A stretch of 64,000 nt of DNA from positions 565,501-629,500 of the forward strand of contig NZ_JTGN01000001.1 of assembly GCF_000797495.1 (NCBI RefSeq), given 5' to 3'. Numbering within the stretch: the first letter of the stretch is position 1; each line of letters begins with the position of its first letter. Shown here piece by piece: positions 1-7,879 of this stretch. The notes under the pieces are model-generated. The model did no database searches, was not told the DNA's origin, and was given only the letters and a program-made list of their open reading frames with translations. The DNA is from Robinsoniella peoriensis (lineage in GTDB: Bacteria; Bacillota; Clostridia; Lachnospirales; Lachnospiraceae). The position numbers and the translations under genes are program-made.

Positions 1-1369
1 CCACATCAAATACGTAATCTTTTGAAGCCTGGTTGGATAAGTCTCCATATTTAACTGCGGACAGACCAACAATCTTAGCCGTCTTTCTGGCCTCTTCCGG
101 ATCAATTTCATGATTTTCTGTTATTTTACGGAACATTTCATCATTAATGCTGGTGATCAGGTTTTCCAGTCTCATAACGCCGCCTTCACGGGTCTTAAAA
201 GGCTTACCATCTTTTCCGTTCATAGTACCAAAGCCTACAAAGGTCAGATCCGTATCGTCCTGAATAAGCTTTGTCTTTCTTGCACAGCGAAATACCTGTG
301 TGAAATATAACTCCTGGCGCTTGTCTACCACATAAATAATATGATCCGGATGATATAGCTTCATACGTTCTACAATAGTAGCCAGGTCAGTTGTATTATA
401 AAGAGACGCTCCATCTGATTTTAATATCATACATGGCGGAATCTCTTTGGTATCTGTTTCTTCTTTGACATCTACTACCAACGCACCGTCATCAATATGC
501 GCATATCCATTTTCTTTCATATACTGAACCATGTCCGGAATGTAAGGCTGAGCATCAGACTCGCCTTTCCATAAATCAAAATGAACATTTAAATTTTCAT
601 AATTTCTCTTCAAGTCCGTAACAGATACCTCCAGGATATGTTTTAAGATCCCCTGGTATCCCCGGTGCCCTTGCTGAAGCAGATAAGTTGCCTGCATTGC
701 TTCCTCTTTATATTCCGGGTGTTCTTTTGAATAAGTACTTGCCGCAGGATAAATTTCTTCCAATTCGGAAATGGTAAATGGTGCTTGTACAGGATACTCA
801 CCGGTAAAGTTTTCATCAAAATACACCAGTTCCGGTTTTCTCTTCTTAAGTTCTGTTATAATCAGTCCCATCTGAAGCCCCCAGTCACCAAGATGTACAT
901 CTCCGATCATTTCGTGTCCCAGGAACTTTCCCATTCGCTTAATGCTTTCCCCGATAATGGCAGAACGCAGATGACCTACGTGAAGTGGTTTTGCAACATT
1001 GGGACCGCCGTAATCAATAATAATTTTCTTTGGCTCTTTCGTCTTTTCTATGGATAAATATTCATCTGCCTGCATTTCTCTCATATACGCAGCCAGATAT
1101 TCTTTTGTCAATTTCAAATTAATAAAACCCGGATTCACCGCATTAACTTCTTCAAACACTTCACTTTGTGCCAGCTTCTCCACAACTCCGTTGGCAATCA
1201 TAATCGGCGCTTTCTTATACACTTTAGCAGCTGCCATTGCTCCGTTACACTGGTATTCGCACAGATCCGGACGATTAGAGATGGTTACTTTTGCATAAGA
1301 TGCATCATATCCTGCCTCGGTAAAAGCGACTGTCATTTCATCCGTAATCATATCAATAATTTTTTTCAT
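1..1369 (-). CDS. argS: Arginyl-tRNA synthetase, 3' end cut by window edge
   Basis: Cytoplasmic class I aminoacyl-tRNA synthetase that charges tRNA-Arg with arginine. The visible 456 codons begin MKKIIDMITDEM and contain the N-terminal tRNA-binding region, then the class I signature as GPNVAKPLHVGHLRSA (the HVGH version of HIGH), followed by the Rossmann catalytic core (residues about 115 to 400, with the IYVVDKRQ segment). The C-terminal anticodon-binding domain lies past position 1. ATG at 1367-1369 has only a weak upstream AGGT as ribosome binding site. Its mRNA has a leader of over 300 nt with repeated hairpins and no T-box signature, so translation is probably controlled from the leader. 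Family assignment is certain; the leader's role is inference. Confidence 0.97.
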   Translation of the reverse strand, partial: MKKIIDMITDEMTVAFTEAGYDASYAKVTISNRPDLCEYQCNGAMAAAKVYKKAPIMIANGVVEKLAQSEVFEEVNAVNPGFINLKLTKEYLAAYMREMQADEYLSIEKTKEPKKIIIDYGGPNVAKPLHVGHLRSAIIGESIKRMGKFLGHEMIGDVHLGDWGLQMGLIITELKKRKPELVYFDENFTGEYPVQAPFTISELEEIYPAASTYSKEHPEYKEEAMQATYLLQQGHRGYQGILKHILEVSVTDLKRNYENLNVHFDLWKGESDAQPYIPDMVQYMKENGYAHIDDGALVVDVKEETDTKEIPPCMILKSDGASLYNTTDLATIVERMKLYHPDHIIYVVDKRQELYFTQVFRCARKTKLIQDDTDLTFVGFGTMNGKDGKPFKTREGGVMRLENLITSINDEMFRKITENHEIDPEEARKTAKIVGLSAVKYGDLSNQASKDYVFDV

Positions 1370-1694
1370 ATTTATACCTATTGCATATTACAGGCTTGCC
1401 TGCAATACTGCCACAATAAAACAGGTTGAAAGAATCACACCGTGGCATCCTTTCTATATCATAATTTTCTTTCAACCTTATACCTATTTTATAATTTTCT
1501 TTCAACCTTTCGAACATCCATATCTCAAGCTTGCTTGCGATACTGTCCAAATAAGCAGTATGAACTTGTTTACACTTTAAAAGTGTTTTTCTTTCACACT
1601 TTGACCGCACGAATATCGTAAGCCTGCTTACAATATTCATTGCACGCAAAACAGCCGTTCAAACGGCTGCCTCTGCAAATTGTCTCTTTGATAC
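1370..1694 (-). promoter_or_regulatory. Long structured argS leader with three related hairpins
   Basis: This stretch between promoter and argS holds three copies of one imperfect palindrome, roughly ATATY-N-CAAGC-YT-GCTTG-RATA, at 1382-1412, 1518-1548 and 1611-1638. The last is nearly perfect (GAATATYGTAAG arms). Between them lie two direct copies of GGTTGAAAGAAAATTAT (about 1463-1509), and a later CTTTCAACC could pair with either copy. A further hairpin GCAGCCGTT/AACGGCTG lies near 1652-1671. I see no T-box core (GGGTGGNACCGCG) on the transcribed strand. The structure is seen; a regulatory role is inferred. Confidence 0.55.
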
Positions 1695-1723
1695 ATTATA
1701 CTTTGTGTTTCTGTTATTTTCAA
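1695..1723 (-). promoter_or_regulatory. Sigma-A promoter of argS
   Basis: On the minus strand, -35 TTGAAA (1718-1723) and -10 TATAAT (1695-1700) are separated by 17 bp. Transcription would start near 1688 and give a leader of about 320 nt before argS. Confidence 0.75.
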
Positions 1724-1738
1724 CTTCTTTTTCAAATA

Positions 1739-2018
1739 GATGTTACAGTGCACCTATCCTTGTAAAGTCGCCTTCGGCGAGGGACAGATACCCTGAGACC
1801 ATCACTTTGCCAGCTCCGATGCCATGCAGCGCTGATCACGGCACGGTTTGAACAGTAACAAATAGATCCTTTCAAAAAGAATCTCCTTAATAACTCCTTT
1901 ACAAGGTGCTGATCCCACCGTATAATTTATATAAGTCTTATCATAACATATAATTATAGGAATTGCAGTAACAATTAGCTGCAGATTGATCCCTACACCA
2001 GAAAGGAGATTGAAATTC
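1739..2018. other. Intergenic region before the LUD gene
   Basis: No gene recognised. A small hairpin with CGCC-TTC-GGCG sits at about 1769-1779. Near 1947-1955 an AT-rich ATATAATTATAG could be the -10 of the plus-strand LUD gene. Nothing else could be assigned. Confidence 0.35.
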
Positions 2019-2654
2019 ATGACACCTATGCAGGAATTCTATGAAAAACAGGCTTCAATCATTATTAAGAACCTGGAAAAACGAAATATGGAGGGTTACT
2101 ACTGCCCTGACAGCAAAAGCGCAGTTAAAAAGGCAATGAGTTTCTTACCGGATTGTGCTGTTGTATCCTGGGGAGGTTCTATGACACTGACTGAATGCGG
2201 GATGATGGATGCCCTGAAAGCCTCCGGTCTGACACTGATTGACCGTTCACAGGCTGTAACACCCGAAGAAACCAAAGCCATGTATCGTCAGGCATTGAGT
2301 GCAGATTATTATTTTATGAGCTCCAATGCCATCACGCTGGACGGTAAACTGGTCAACATCGATGGTACCGGAAACCGGGTTGCCGCCCTGACTTATGGAC
2401 CTGACCATGTTATATTACTGGTGGGCATGAATAAAGCTGCCAAAGACGAGGCAAGTGCCCTGGAACGTATACATACCCAAGCCGCACCGCCAAACGCAAT
2501 GCGTCTGAAAATGAAAACCCCCTGCGGACTGACTGGCGTCTGTTCAGACTGTACTTCTAAGGAATGTATCTGCAGTCAGACACTGATCATTCGCTATAAT
2601 CGATTCAAAGGGCGTATTAAAGTAATCCTGATTGGAGAAAATCTTGGTTATTGA
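2019..2654 (+). CDS. LUD-domain protein (lactate-utilisation/DUF162 family)
   Basis: Predicted 211-residue soluble protein of the LUD family, which includes LutB/LutC-like proteins and many small stand-alone clostridial members of unknown substrate. Family features seen: KSAVKKAMSFLP, AVVSWGGSMTLTECG near residues 40-60, YYFMSSNAITLDGKLVNIDGTGNRVAAL in the middle, and a Cys-rich tail (CGLTGVCSDCTSKECIC) that could bind metal or an Fe-S cluster. The ATG at 2019 is preferred over one at 1986 because GAAAGGAGA lies just before it. It is followed after 51 bp by an aminotransferase on the same strand, probably co-transcribed. The exact reaction is unknown. Confidence 0.8.
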   Translation: MTPMQEFYEKQASIIIKNLEKRNMEGYYCPDSKSAVKKAMSFLPDCAVVSWGGSMTLTECGMMDALKASGLTLIDRSQAVTPEETKAMYRQALSADYYFMSSNAITLDGKLVNIDGTGNRVAALTYGPDHVILLVGMNKAAKDEASALERIHTQAAPPNAMRLKMKTPCGLTGVCSDCTSKECICSQTLIIRYNRFKGRIKVILIGENLGY

Positions 2655-2705
2655 TTTTTCATACCGGATTTAATCATAAAACATTCAGATACGCCAAAGG
2701 AAAGG

Positions 2706-3830
2706 ATGAACACTATGCTAACCCCCGCAGACCATTTTCATGGAAGTGACTTAGAAACAATTGAATATGCCTATGGCATTAAAAAAGAAAACATTACCAG
2801 TTTTAGCGCCAATGTAAACCCCCTGGGAGTTTCGCCCAAGCTGCGCCAGACTCTGGCCGCCCACATAGATGTTATTACCACTTATCCGGATCGGGAATAT
2901 ACCGCACTTCGCAGAGCCATCGGAACCTATGCAGGCTGTGATCCGGATCATATCATCGTTGGAAATGGTTCAACGGAATTAATCTCCCTGATGATACAGA
3001 TACGGCATCCGAAAAAAGCGATGATTCTGGGGCCCACTTATTCCGAATATGAACGTGAAATCTCTCTGGACGGCGGTATCTCCCTCTACTATCCACTGAA
3101 AGAATCCAATGATTTTCAGATGCAGGCGGATGACCTGATGAATAAATTAAATGAACAGATTGACCTGCTGATTTTATGTAATCCCAATAATCCTACCTCT
3201 ACATCAATCTGCCGCAATGATATGCGTAAAATTCTAGACTGTTGTAAACAGAATAATATCTTCGTTATGGTGGATGAAACATATGTAGAATTTGTACCGG
3301 ATCATTTGGAAATTACCAGCGTTCCACTGACCGATTATTACAATAACATTGTAATATTGAGGGGCATTTCCAAATTCTTTGCTGCTCCCGGCCTTCGTCT
3401 CGGATATGCCATAACGGGCAACCTGGATCTTATCAAAGAAGTTAACAAAAAGAAAAATCCCTGGACAATCAATAGCCTTGCAGAGGCTGCGGGAAAACTG
3501 ATGTTTTCTGATACGGAATATATTTCAGCTTCAAAAAAACTTATCTTTTCAGAACGGGACAATATTGTTCATGAGCTATCTCTCATAAACGGAATTAAAG
3601 CTTATCCGCCCACTGCAAACTTTATACTGGTTCGTATATTAAAAAATGGCATAACCTCAAAGGATGTCTTTGAGTATGCCATTCGCAGAGGACTTATGAT
3701 CCGGGACTGTTCTACATTTCCATTTTTGGGAAATCAGTATTTCCGGTTTTGTTTTATGTCAGCAGTAAAAAACAGAGAACTGCTTATGTGTATACATGAA
3801 CTATTTGATGATGCTAATACGAAACCTTAA
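2706..3830 (+). CDS. PLP-dependent aminotransferase, CobD/HisC-like
   Basis: Fold type I, class I/II aminotransferase of 374 residues, the size of threonine-phosphate decarboxylase (CobD) and histidinol-phosphate aminotransferase (HisC). Seen: N-terminal HFHGSD with SANVNPLG substrate loop as in CobD, DPDHIIVGNGSTELI (PLP phosphate region), LLILCNPNNPTS, FVMVDETYVEF (Asp for the pyridine N) and RGISKFFAAPGLRLGY with the Schiff-base Lys. CobD supplies aminopropanol phosphate for cobalamin, but no other cobalamin gene is visible here, so the substrate stays open. AAAGG repeats precede both ATG 2706 and ATG 2715; either could be the start. The 3' end overlaps the convergent truA by 17 bp. Confidence 0.82.
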   Translation: MNTMLTPADHFHGSDLETIEYAYGIKKENITSFSANVNPLGVSPKLRQTLAAHIDVITTYPDREYTALRRAIGTYAGCDPDHIIVGNGSTELISLMIQIRHPKKAMILGPTYSEYEREISLDGGISLYYPLKESNDFQMQADDLMNKLNEQIDLLILCNPNNPTSTSICRNDMRKILDCCKQNNIFVMVDETYVEFVPDHLEITSVPLTDYYNNIVILRGISKFFAAPGLRLGYAITGNLDLIKEVNKKKNPWTINSLAEAAGKLMFSDTEYISASKKLIFSERDNIVHELSLINGIKAYPPTANFILVRILKNGITSKDVFEYAIRRGLMIRDCSTFPFLGNQYFRFCFMSAVKNRELLMCIHELFDDANTKP

Positions 3831-4551
3831 CCAGACACAACCCTCTGGCTGGAGCCGTAATACCAGCCAGAGAGCGGTCTTTCCCTTCAAGAATCTCTGT
3901 CATCTCTTTTGGCGAGCGTTTTCCCTGTCCCACTTCTATCAACGTTCCCGTCATGATCCGTACCATATTGTACAAAAATCCTTCGCCTGTAAAATTAATT
4001 TGCAATTCCCCTTCCAGTTCTGTAATTTCTATTTTAATTAACTTCCGGACTGAGGATTTTTTCATTCTTTTATTCGAACAGAAGCTTTTAAAATCGTGAG
4101 TTCCAATTAACGCTTCCGCTGCTTCACGCATGGCTTTCACATTCAGATGTTCATCAAGTGGATAAATGTACTTTCGCTCAAATACATTTTTCAATGTACT
4201 GGTCGAAATCCGGTAACGATACACTTTTTCCTTCGCATTCAGACGGCTGTGAAATCGCTCCGCTGTCTCTGTCACTTCAAGAATCCCAATATCCTCCGGC
4301 AGGTATTTATTCAGGTAATCACGGATATCCTCTGTTAAGACACATCCCTTTGGAAGATGGAAATTAGCCGTCTGTCCAAGGGCATGTACACCTGCATCTG
4401 TTCTTCCTGCCCCCTGGACTTCAATCGGCATTCCTGCCATTTTTGACAATATTGCCTCCAGCTTGCCTTGTATCGTATTATCCGTATTCCCCTGTTTCTG
4501 CCATCCATCATACCTGGTTCCATCATATTGGACTATCATTTTATAATTCAT
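3814..4551 (-). CDS. truA: tRNA pseudouridine synthase A
   Basis: Converts U38-40 in the anticodon stem of many tRNAs to pseudouridine. About 245 residues, the normal size. Seen: start MNYKMIVQYDGTRYDGWQKQ, catalytic Asp in GAGRTDAGVHALGQ near residue 50, and the C-terminal FTGEGFLYNMVRIMTGTLIEVG segment typical of TruA. GTG 4557 and ATG 4551 are in frame; GGAG lies 8 nt before the ATG, which I chose. It ends inside the last codons of the convergent aminotransferase gene, so the two mRNAs can form a short 3' duplex. Confidence 0.96.
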   Translation of the reverse strand: MNYKMIVQYDGTRYDGWQKQGNTDNTIQGKLEAILSKMAGMPIEVQGAGRTDAGVHALGQTANFHLPKGCVLTEDIRDYLNKYLPEDIGILEVTETAERFHSRLNAKEKVYRYRISTSTLKNVFERKYIYPLDEHLNVKAMREAAEALIGTHDFKSFCSNKRMKKSSVRKLIKIEITELEGELQINFTGEGFLYNMVRIMTGTLIEVGQGKRSPKEMTEILEGKDRSLAGITAPARGLCLVKVSY

Positions 4552-4656
4552 ATACACTGCTCCTATCTTTCACTGCATTCTAAAATGCAATCAGCATTTC
4601 TTTAATAGTTACAGTGTAATGCCTGCTGTCCGGAAAGTCAACGCATTCCCTTTCTT

Positions 4657-5736
4657 TTATAATGCCTCAATATGTTCTTTGAGTTTTTGTACTGCCTCCT
4701 GAAATGCCTCATATCCACGCAGTTTTTCATATCTCTCGTCTGACATCAGTAGATTTAACTGGGATTGTTTTATTCCTTTTACCTGACCCTGGTTTTCATT
4801 ACAGTCCAATGTGACTGTGTCAAAGTAAACCCGGTCCTGGAAAGAATAATCCATTTCCCGAATATGATCCATATATTTTATGATACTCTTTAATGCTTCT
4901 TCCTCATGATAAGTTTCCAAATACAACTGGGTAATTTTTTCCCATGCAAACAGACAGCCTCCGCTTCCAAAGATCTCTTCTATCTCACATCCTGCCCTTG
5001 CATATTCAAATGCTCTTTCTAAATTTTGTGTTTTTCTGGCGGTTGCAGTCAGAGAAAGCAATGCCATTTCTGCATTTCGGATACCGGACAACAAATTGGA
5101 TTGCAATAGTTTCTCTGCCTTTTTATAATCTCCCTTTTTCAGATAGATACTGGGCCGCAGCTGTGAAGGATCAATCTGCTGCTGTGGTATGGAATCCAAA
5201 TATGCTTCTGCCTCATCGTATTTTTCCGCTTCCATGCATCTCGTAACCAGATACACCTTGGCATTTTCACGAATTAACGGATTGGAAGAACCCACTATTT
5301 CCTTAGCCAGTTTTTCCAGCTGATTTCCCCATTCATCCCATTCTTCTTCCATAAAGTCCTGATCCATTGTATAAGACAGCATTATGGAAGCGGATATTAC
5401 CCTCATTTTCAATTCTTCTGAATTTGAGTACTGTTTTAAATAAAATTGAATTTTTTTCATTCCTTCCCGAAAGCCTTTATCCTGACATATTACGCGTATA
5501 TCTGCCATAATTTCATCCAGCATATTTATATCCAGCTCCTGGGTATAAGACAGCAGATGGTCGATTGTGGTACCAAGTGCTCTGGCAAGGGGCGGCAGCA
5601 ATAAAATATCCGGATAGGTACTCCCCGTCTCCCATTTACTCACTGCCGGTGCAGTAACGCCAATTGCCTGGGCCAGCTGCTCCTGCGTTAATTGTTTATC
5701 CTTTCTTAGCTTTAAGATAACTTCACCTATATTCAT
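4657..5736 (-). CDS. XRE-family regulator with TPR-like C-terminal domain
   Basis: DNA-binding regulator of about 359 residues. Residues 1-60 form a Cro/CI-type HTH (MNIGEVILKLRKDKQLTQEQLAQAIGVTAPAVSKWETGSTYPDILLLPPLARALGTTIDHLL). The rest is helical with TPR-like units around YDEAEAYLDSIP, YKKAEKLLQS and NLERAFEYARAGCE. Such proteins are widespread in Firmicutes, some sensing peptides, but the ligand is unknown here. ATG 5736 is chosen over an upstream start at 5772 because AGAGGAG precedes it. It is transcribed away from the first small-RNA element. Confidence 0.85.
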   Translation of the reverse strand: MNIGEVILKLRKDKQLTQEQLAQAIGVTAPAVSKWETGSTYPDILLLPPLARALGTTIDHLLSYTQELDINMLDEIMADIRVICQDKGFREGMKKIQFYLKQYSNSEELKMRVISASIMLSYTMDQDFMEEEWDEWGNQLEKLAKEIVGSSNPLIRENAKVYLVTRCMEAEKYDEAEAYLDSIPQQQIDPSQLRPSIYLKKGDYKKAEKLLQSNLLSGIRNAEMALLSLTATARKTQNLERAFEYARAGCEIEEIFGSGGCLFAWEKITQLYLETYHEEEALKSIIKYMDHIREMDYSFQDRVYFDTVTLDCNENQGQVKGIKQSQLNLLMSDERYEKLRGYEAFQEAVQKLKEHIEAL

Positions 5737-5874
5737 TTTATATGCTCCTCTTCTAAATATGGAAACGGCCATTTCTTATTACTAGTATATCTGATATAAA
5801 TGAAATCCGCAATGGAGCCCTATTATAGTTCCTGTTAAGAAAATTTAACCCACAGGAAAGTGGCAATTAAAAAC

Positions 5875-5939
5875 TTTTCAATTTCTTCACAGACTCTTCA
5901 ATCGTCTGTCACACTTTCTTCACAACTATCCTTTATATT
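5875..5939 (+). promoter_or_regulatory. Direct-repeat operator and promoter of small-RNA element 1
   Basis: Plus strand: boxes TTTTCA (5875), TTCACA (5886-5891), TTCAAT (5897-5902), GTCACA (5908-5913) and TTCACA (5919-5924), all at exact 11-bp period. Nine bp after the last box is the -10 TATATT (5934-5939). No normal -35 is present, so the box array should recruit an activator. Six-bp direct repeats with N5 spacing are typical of OmpR/PhoB-family response regulators such as PhoP and CiaR. Confidence 0.65.
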
Positions 5940-5945
5940 ATAAAT

Positions 5946-6031
5946 ATGAAAAGCCAATAAGACTTTTTCAAGAAATTAAATCTTTTTCATTTTTCGCCAG
6001 TATCGATGAGGTACTGGCCTTCCTTCCGTTT
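5946..6031 (+). ncRNA. csRNA-like small RNA, copy 1
   Basis: Predicted ~85-nt transcript starting near 5946. 5' hairpin GAAAAG/CTTTTTC (5948-5969) with AATAAG in its loop, then an unpaired pyrimidine-rich stretch containing AATCTTTTTCATTTTTC, complementary to an ATGAAAAAGATT start region. Then hairpin GCCAGTA/TACTGGC (5996-6018) followed by CTTCCTTCCGTTT. It shares layout, promoter spacing and sequence blocks with three minus-strand copies at 7.5-8.0 kb. No ORF is conserved between the copies. Resembles streptococcal csRNAs in plan; homology is not shown. Confidence 0.6.
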
Positions 6032-6083
6032 AGGGGTAAAATTCAACTAAATTCCTTTGATAATAAAATATTTTTTATTTATC

Positions 6084-6112
6084 TTGACAACGCTTTGTTT
6101 ACATGGTATATT
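6084..6112 (+). promoter_or_regulatory. Sigma-A promoter of the cold-shock gene
   Basis: -35 TTGACA (6084-6089), 17-bp spacer, -10 TATATT (6107-6112). It gives a leader of about 128 nt, a length seen for cold-shock mRNAs. Confidence 0.8.
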
Positions 6113-6118
6113 AAGAGA

Positions 6119-6246
6119 GTATTTTGAATGAATTTTTGATCTTCACATATTTTTGTAAGTCACTAATTTGATTGATGATTTACAAAAATATGTGATTTTT
6201 TTTATTTTCATGTTAAGATATAATATTATAATTGGAGGTACCTACT
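6119..6246 (+). promoter_or_regulatory. Cold-shock gene leader with AU-rich 15-bp hairpin and U tract
   Basis: CACATATTTTTGTAA (6144-6158) and its exact reverse complement (6180-6194) form a 15-bp stem with a 21-nt loop. Eight U residues follow at once (6196-6203), as in an intrinsic terminator, yet the gene lies downstream. It is either an attenuator or a temperature-sensitive fold. GGAGG at 6234-6238 is the ribosome binding site. Confidence 0.6.
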
Positions 6247-6450
6247 ATGAATAACGGTACAGTAAAATGGTTTAACAGCACTAAAGGATTTGGATTTATC
6301 ACAAACGACAGCACAGGCGAAGAATTCTTCGTACATTTTTCAGGAATTGCTACTGAAGGATTCAAATCTTTAGAAGACGGACAGAAAGTAACTTTCGATA
6401 TCGCTCAGGGAAACCGCGGTATGCAGGCAGTTAACGTTTGTGCAGCTTAA
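6247..6450 (+). CDS. csp: Cold-shock protein, CspA family
   Basis: Single-stranded nucleic-acid-binding OB-fold protein of 67 residues that acts as RNA chaperone in the cytoplasm. Seen: [21 protein letters not shown] (RNP1 KGFGFI) and [10 protein letters not shown] (RNP2 FFVHF), and it ends [14 protein letters not shown] 6247 is chosen over an in-frame upstream start because GGAGG lies just before it. Own promoter, structured leader and terminator make it monocistronic. It sits between small-RNA copy 1 and tRNA-Thr. Confidence 0.96.
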   Translation: MNNGTVKWFNSTKGFGFITNDSTGEEFFVHFSGIATEGFKSLEDGQKVTFDIAQGNRGMQAVNVCAA

Positions 6451-6492
6451 TCAGCTACTCAAATAAAAATCCGATCATTTATTAGATCATTT

Positions 6493-6526
6493 AAGCCGAT
6501 GTGTAAAGCATCGGCTTATTTTATTG
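6493..6526 (+). terminator. Intrinsic terminator of the cold-shock gene
   Basis: Stem AAGCCGATG (6493-6501) with CATCGGCTT (6509-6517), then ATTTTATT. Confidence 0.8.
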
Positions 6527-6586
6527 CACTCCTCTTTGCACATAAAAAGAAATATGCAGAATTTTATCAATTTTTTAAAAAATTCG

Positions 6587-6615
6587 TTGACAAGCGCAGT
6601 AACTTATGATAAAAT
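6587..6615 (+). promoter_or_regulatory. Promoter of tRNA-Thr
   Basis: -35 TTGACA (6587-6592), 17 bp, -10 TAAAAT (6610-6615), 30 bp before the tRNA. Confidence 0.7.
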
Positions 6616-6645
6616 TCTTAACTGTAGCGGTTATTTATATCGCAG

Positions 6646-6718
6646 GCTGATGTGGCACAGTCGGTAGCGCACCTCATTGGTAGTGAGGAGGTCACGGGTC
6701 CGATTCCCGTCATCAGCT
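6646..6718 (+). tRNA. tRNA-Thr (GGT)
   Basis: 73-nt cloverleaf. Acceptor GCTGATG/CATCAGC, anticodon stem CCTCA/TGAGG with loop TTGGTAG (anticodon GGT), T arm CGGG-TCCGATT-CCCG. CCA is not encoded. Confidence 0.95.
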
Positions 6719-6814
6719 CTTTGGAGCCCTGGATTATATCCGGGGCTTTTTTCGTATATAACTGCTTTTCTAAGCAACCCGTTTACTCAGAATGTTTTTA
6801 CAGAAGAGAGGATT

Positions 6815-7522
6815 ATGGCAGCTTATCAAAAAACAACAAAATCATCAGCAACCCGGAAAAATCAAAGAAAAAAAATATCCGCAACGCTATCTTCAACTAG
6901 CCGCAGTTCGGCAAAAAAGCGTCTGAGCCAAAAGGAACAGCTGCTAAAAAGAAAGCGGCAGGTGCGCCGTAACTGGTTTCTCATAGGCTTTATACTTTTG
7001 ACGGCAGGCATATTTACCTGCTTTCTGCTGTTTTCAGGAACTCCCCGGCCAGGCGAATTAACAAAAAGTGTTCTTCAGTATGAAGATCAGGTCAAAAAAT
7101 ATTGTAAAGAATACGACATTTCCGAATATTCTGATGTGATTCTTGCAATGATGCAGCAGGAAAGTGCCGGAAAAGGAACGGATGTCATGCAATGCTCCGA
7201 AAGTCCTTTTAATACCCAATACTCAAATGAACCTGGCAGTATTACAGATGTGGATTATTCCATTCAGGTGGGCGTGGAAACCTTTGCCTATTGCCTCGGG
7301 GAAGCGCAGTGTACTTCGGTCAACGATATGGATAAATTAAAACTGGCTCTTCAGGAATATAATTTTGGAAATGCATATGCCACGTGGGCAGCGGAAAATT
7401 ATGGAGGATACTCTCCGGAGAATGCACAGGAATACTCAGATAAGATGAAAGCACAGCTTGGCTGGACTACTTACGGTGATCCTGAATATGTACCGCATGT
7501 TTTGCGCTACTATAATAAATAA
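6815..7522 (+). CDS. Membrane-anchored lysozyme-like hydrolase (CwlT-type domain)
   Basis: Predicted 235-residue peptidoglycan hydrolase. A very basic N-terminus (about residues 1-50, rich in K, R, S, T) precedes one transmembrane segment (WFLIGFILLTAGIFTCFLLF, about 52-71). The outer domain matches the phage-type lysozyme-like fold of CwlT: VKKYCKEYDISEYSDVILAMMQQESAG with the likely catalytic Glu in QQESAG, and YSIQVGVETFAYCL. It lacks the NlpC/P60 domain of full CwlT. ATG 6815 follows AGAGAGGA; a longer frame running through the tRNA is not used. It lies just downstream of tRNA-Thr and may share its transcript. Its stop abuts small-RNA copy 2. Confidence 0.85.
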   Translation: MAAYQKTTKSSATRKNQRKKISATLSSTSRSSAKKRLSQKEQLLKRKRQVRRNWFLIGFILLTAGIFTCFLLFSGTPRPGELTKSVLQYEDQVKKYCKEYDISEYSDVILAMMQQESAGKGTDVMQCSESPFNTQYSNEPGSITDVDYSIQVGVETFAYCLGEAQCTSVNDMDKLKLALQEYNFGNAYATWAAENYGGYSPENAQEYSDKMKAQLGWTTYGDPEYVPHVLRYYNK

Positions 7523-7608
7523 TACCCCTATACAGAGGGAGTGCCAGTATCTAAAGATACTGGCAGGTTATGAAAAAGATTATTAACAATGCTTATTTGC
7601 TTTGTACA
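7523..7608 (-). ncRNA. csRNA-like small RNA, copy 2
   Basis: Minus-strand element. The RNA would start near 7608 and contain AAGCAAATAAGC, then the unpaired AATCTTTTTCATAACCT (complement of AGGTTATGAAAAAGATT, an SD-plus-AUG region). A perfect 9-bp hairpin GCCAGTATC/GATACTGGC (7543-7564) follows, then ACTCCCTC and a small CCCT/AGGG hairpin (7526-7539). A 20-codon frame on the plus strand is not conserved in the sister copies and was not called. Confidence 0.65.
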
Positions 7609-7614
7609 CTTAAT

Positions 7615-7668
7615 ACTATAACGGATTGCTGTGAAGAAACTGTGTACAGTACTTGAAGACTTTGTGAA
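7615..7668 (-). promoter_or_regulatory. Box array and promoter of small-RNA copy 2
   Basis: On the minus strand: TTCACA (7663-7668), TTCAAG (7652-7657), TACACA (7641-7646), TTCACA (7630-7635), exact 11-bp period, then 9 bp to -10 TATAGT (7615-7620). Same geometry as the other copies. Confidence 0.65.
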
Positions 7669-7700
7669 GATTTTTATACTCCCTTCCAACTGCTAAAATG

Positions 7701-7776
7701 GCAAAAAGAAGGACTGGCCATCGCCAGTCCAGGAGGGAGAGAAAAGTTTATGTAAAAAAGCTTGTTTGCTTTGTAT
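7701..7776 (-). ncRNA. csRNA-like small RNA, copy 3
   Basis: Minus-strand element starting near 7776: hairpin AAAGC/GCTTT, unpaired ACATAAACTTTTC then TCTCCCTCC, which contains the exact anti-Shine-Dalgarno complement CCTCC. Then an 8-bp hairpin GGACTGGC/GCCAGTCC (7711-7730) with TTCTTTTTG after it, a good intrinsic terminator. Here the CU-rich motif comes before the terminator stem; in copies 2 and 4 it comes after. This is the most diverged copy. Confidence 0.6.
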
Positions 7777-7782
7777 GTATAT

Positions 7783-7858
7783 ACTATATCAATCAATTGT
7801 GAATAAGATATGGCATCCCGCTTAAAGCTTTATAAAGTTGTTTAAGAATTTATAAAGG
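7783..7858 (-). promoter_or_regulatory. Promoter of small-RNA copy 3 with decayed boxes
   Basis: Minus strand: TTCACA (7798-7803), 9 bp, -10 TATAGT (7783-7788). Upstream repeats are degenerate (TATAAA and TTAAAC-like words at about 11-bp steps through 7858). The promoter-proximal box and its spacing are conserved; the outer boxes are not. Confidence 0.5.
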
Positions 7859-7879
7859 TTTTAAAAAGAAAAGCTTTCT

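Noticed and set aside
1353..1649. Minus-strand frame of 98 codons before argS
   Set aside because: It runs through the leader hairpins, starts at TTG without a ribosome binding site and has repeat-derived composition. A leader peptide is possible but unsupported.
1740..1985. Riboswitch-like words (CCGAAGG, CTCAGG, GGACAG) before the LUD gene
   Set aside because: Order and strand do not fit the glycine aptamer or another known riboswitch.
7540..7660. Plus-strand short frame beginning ATGAAAAAGATTATTAACAA
   Set aside because: The matching positions in the sister elements have early stops or different frames, so coding is not conserved.
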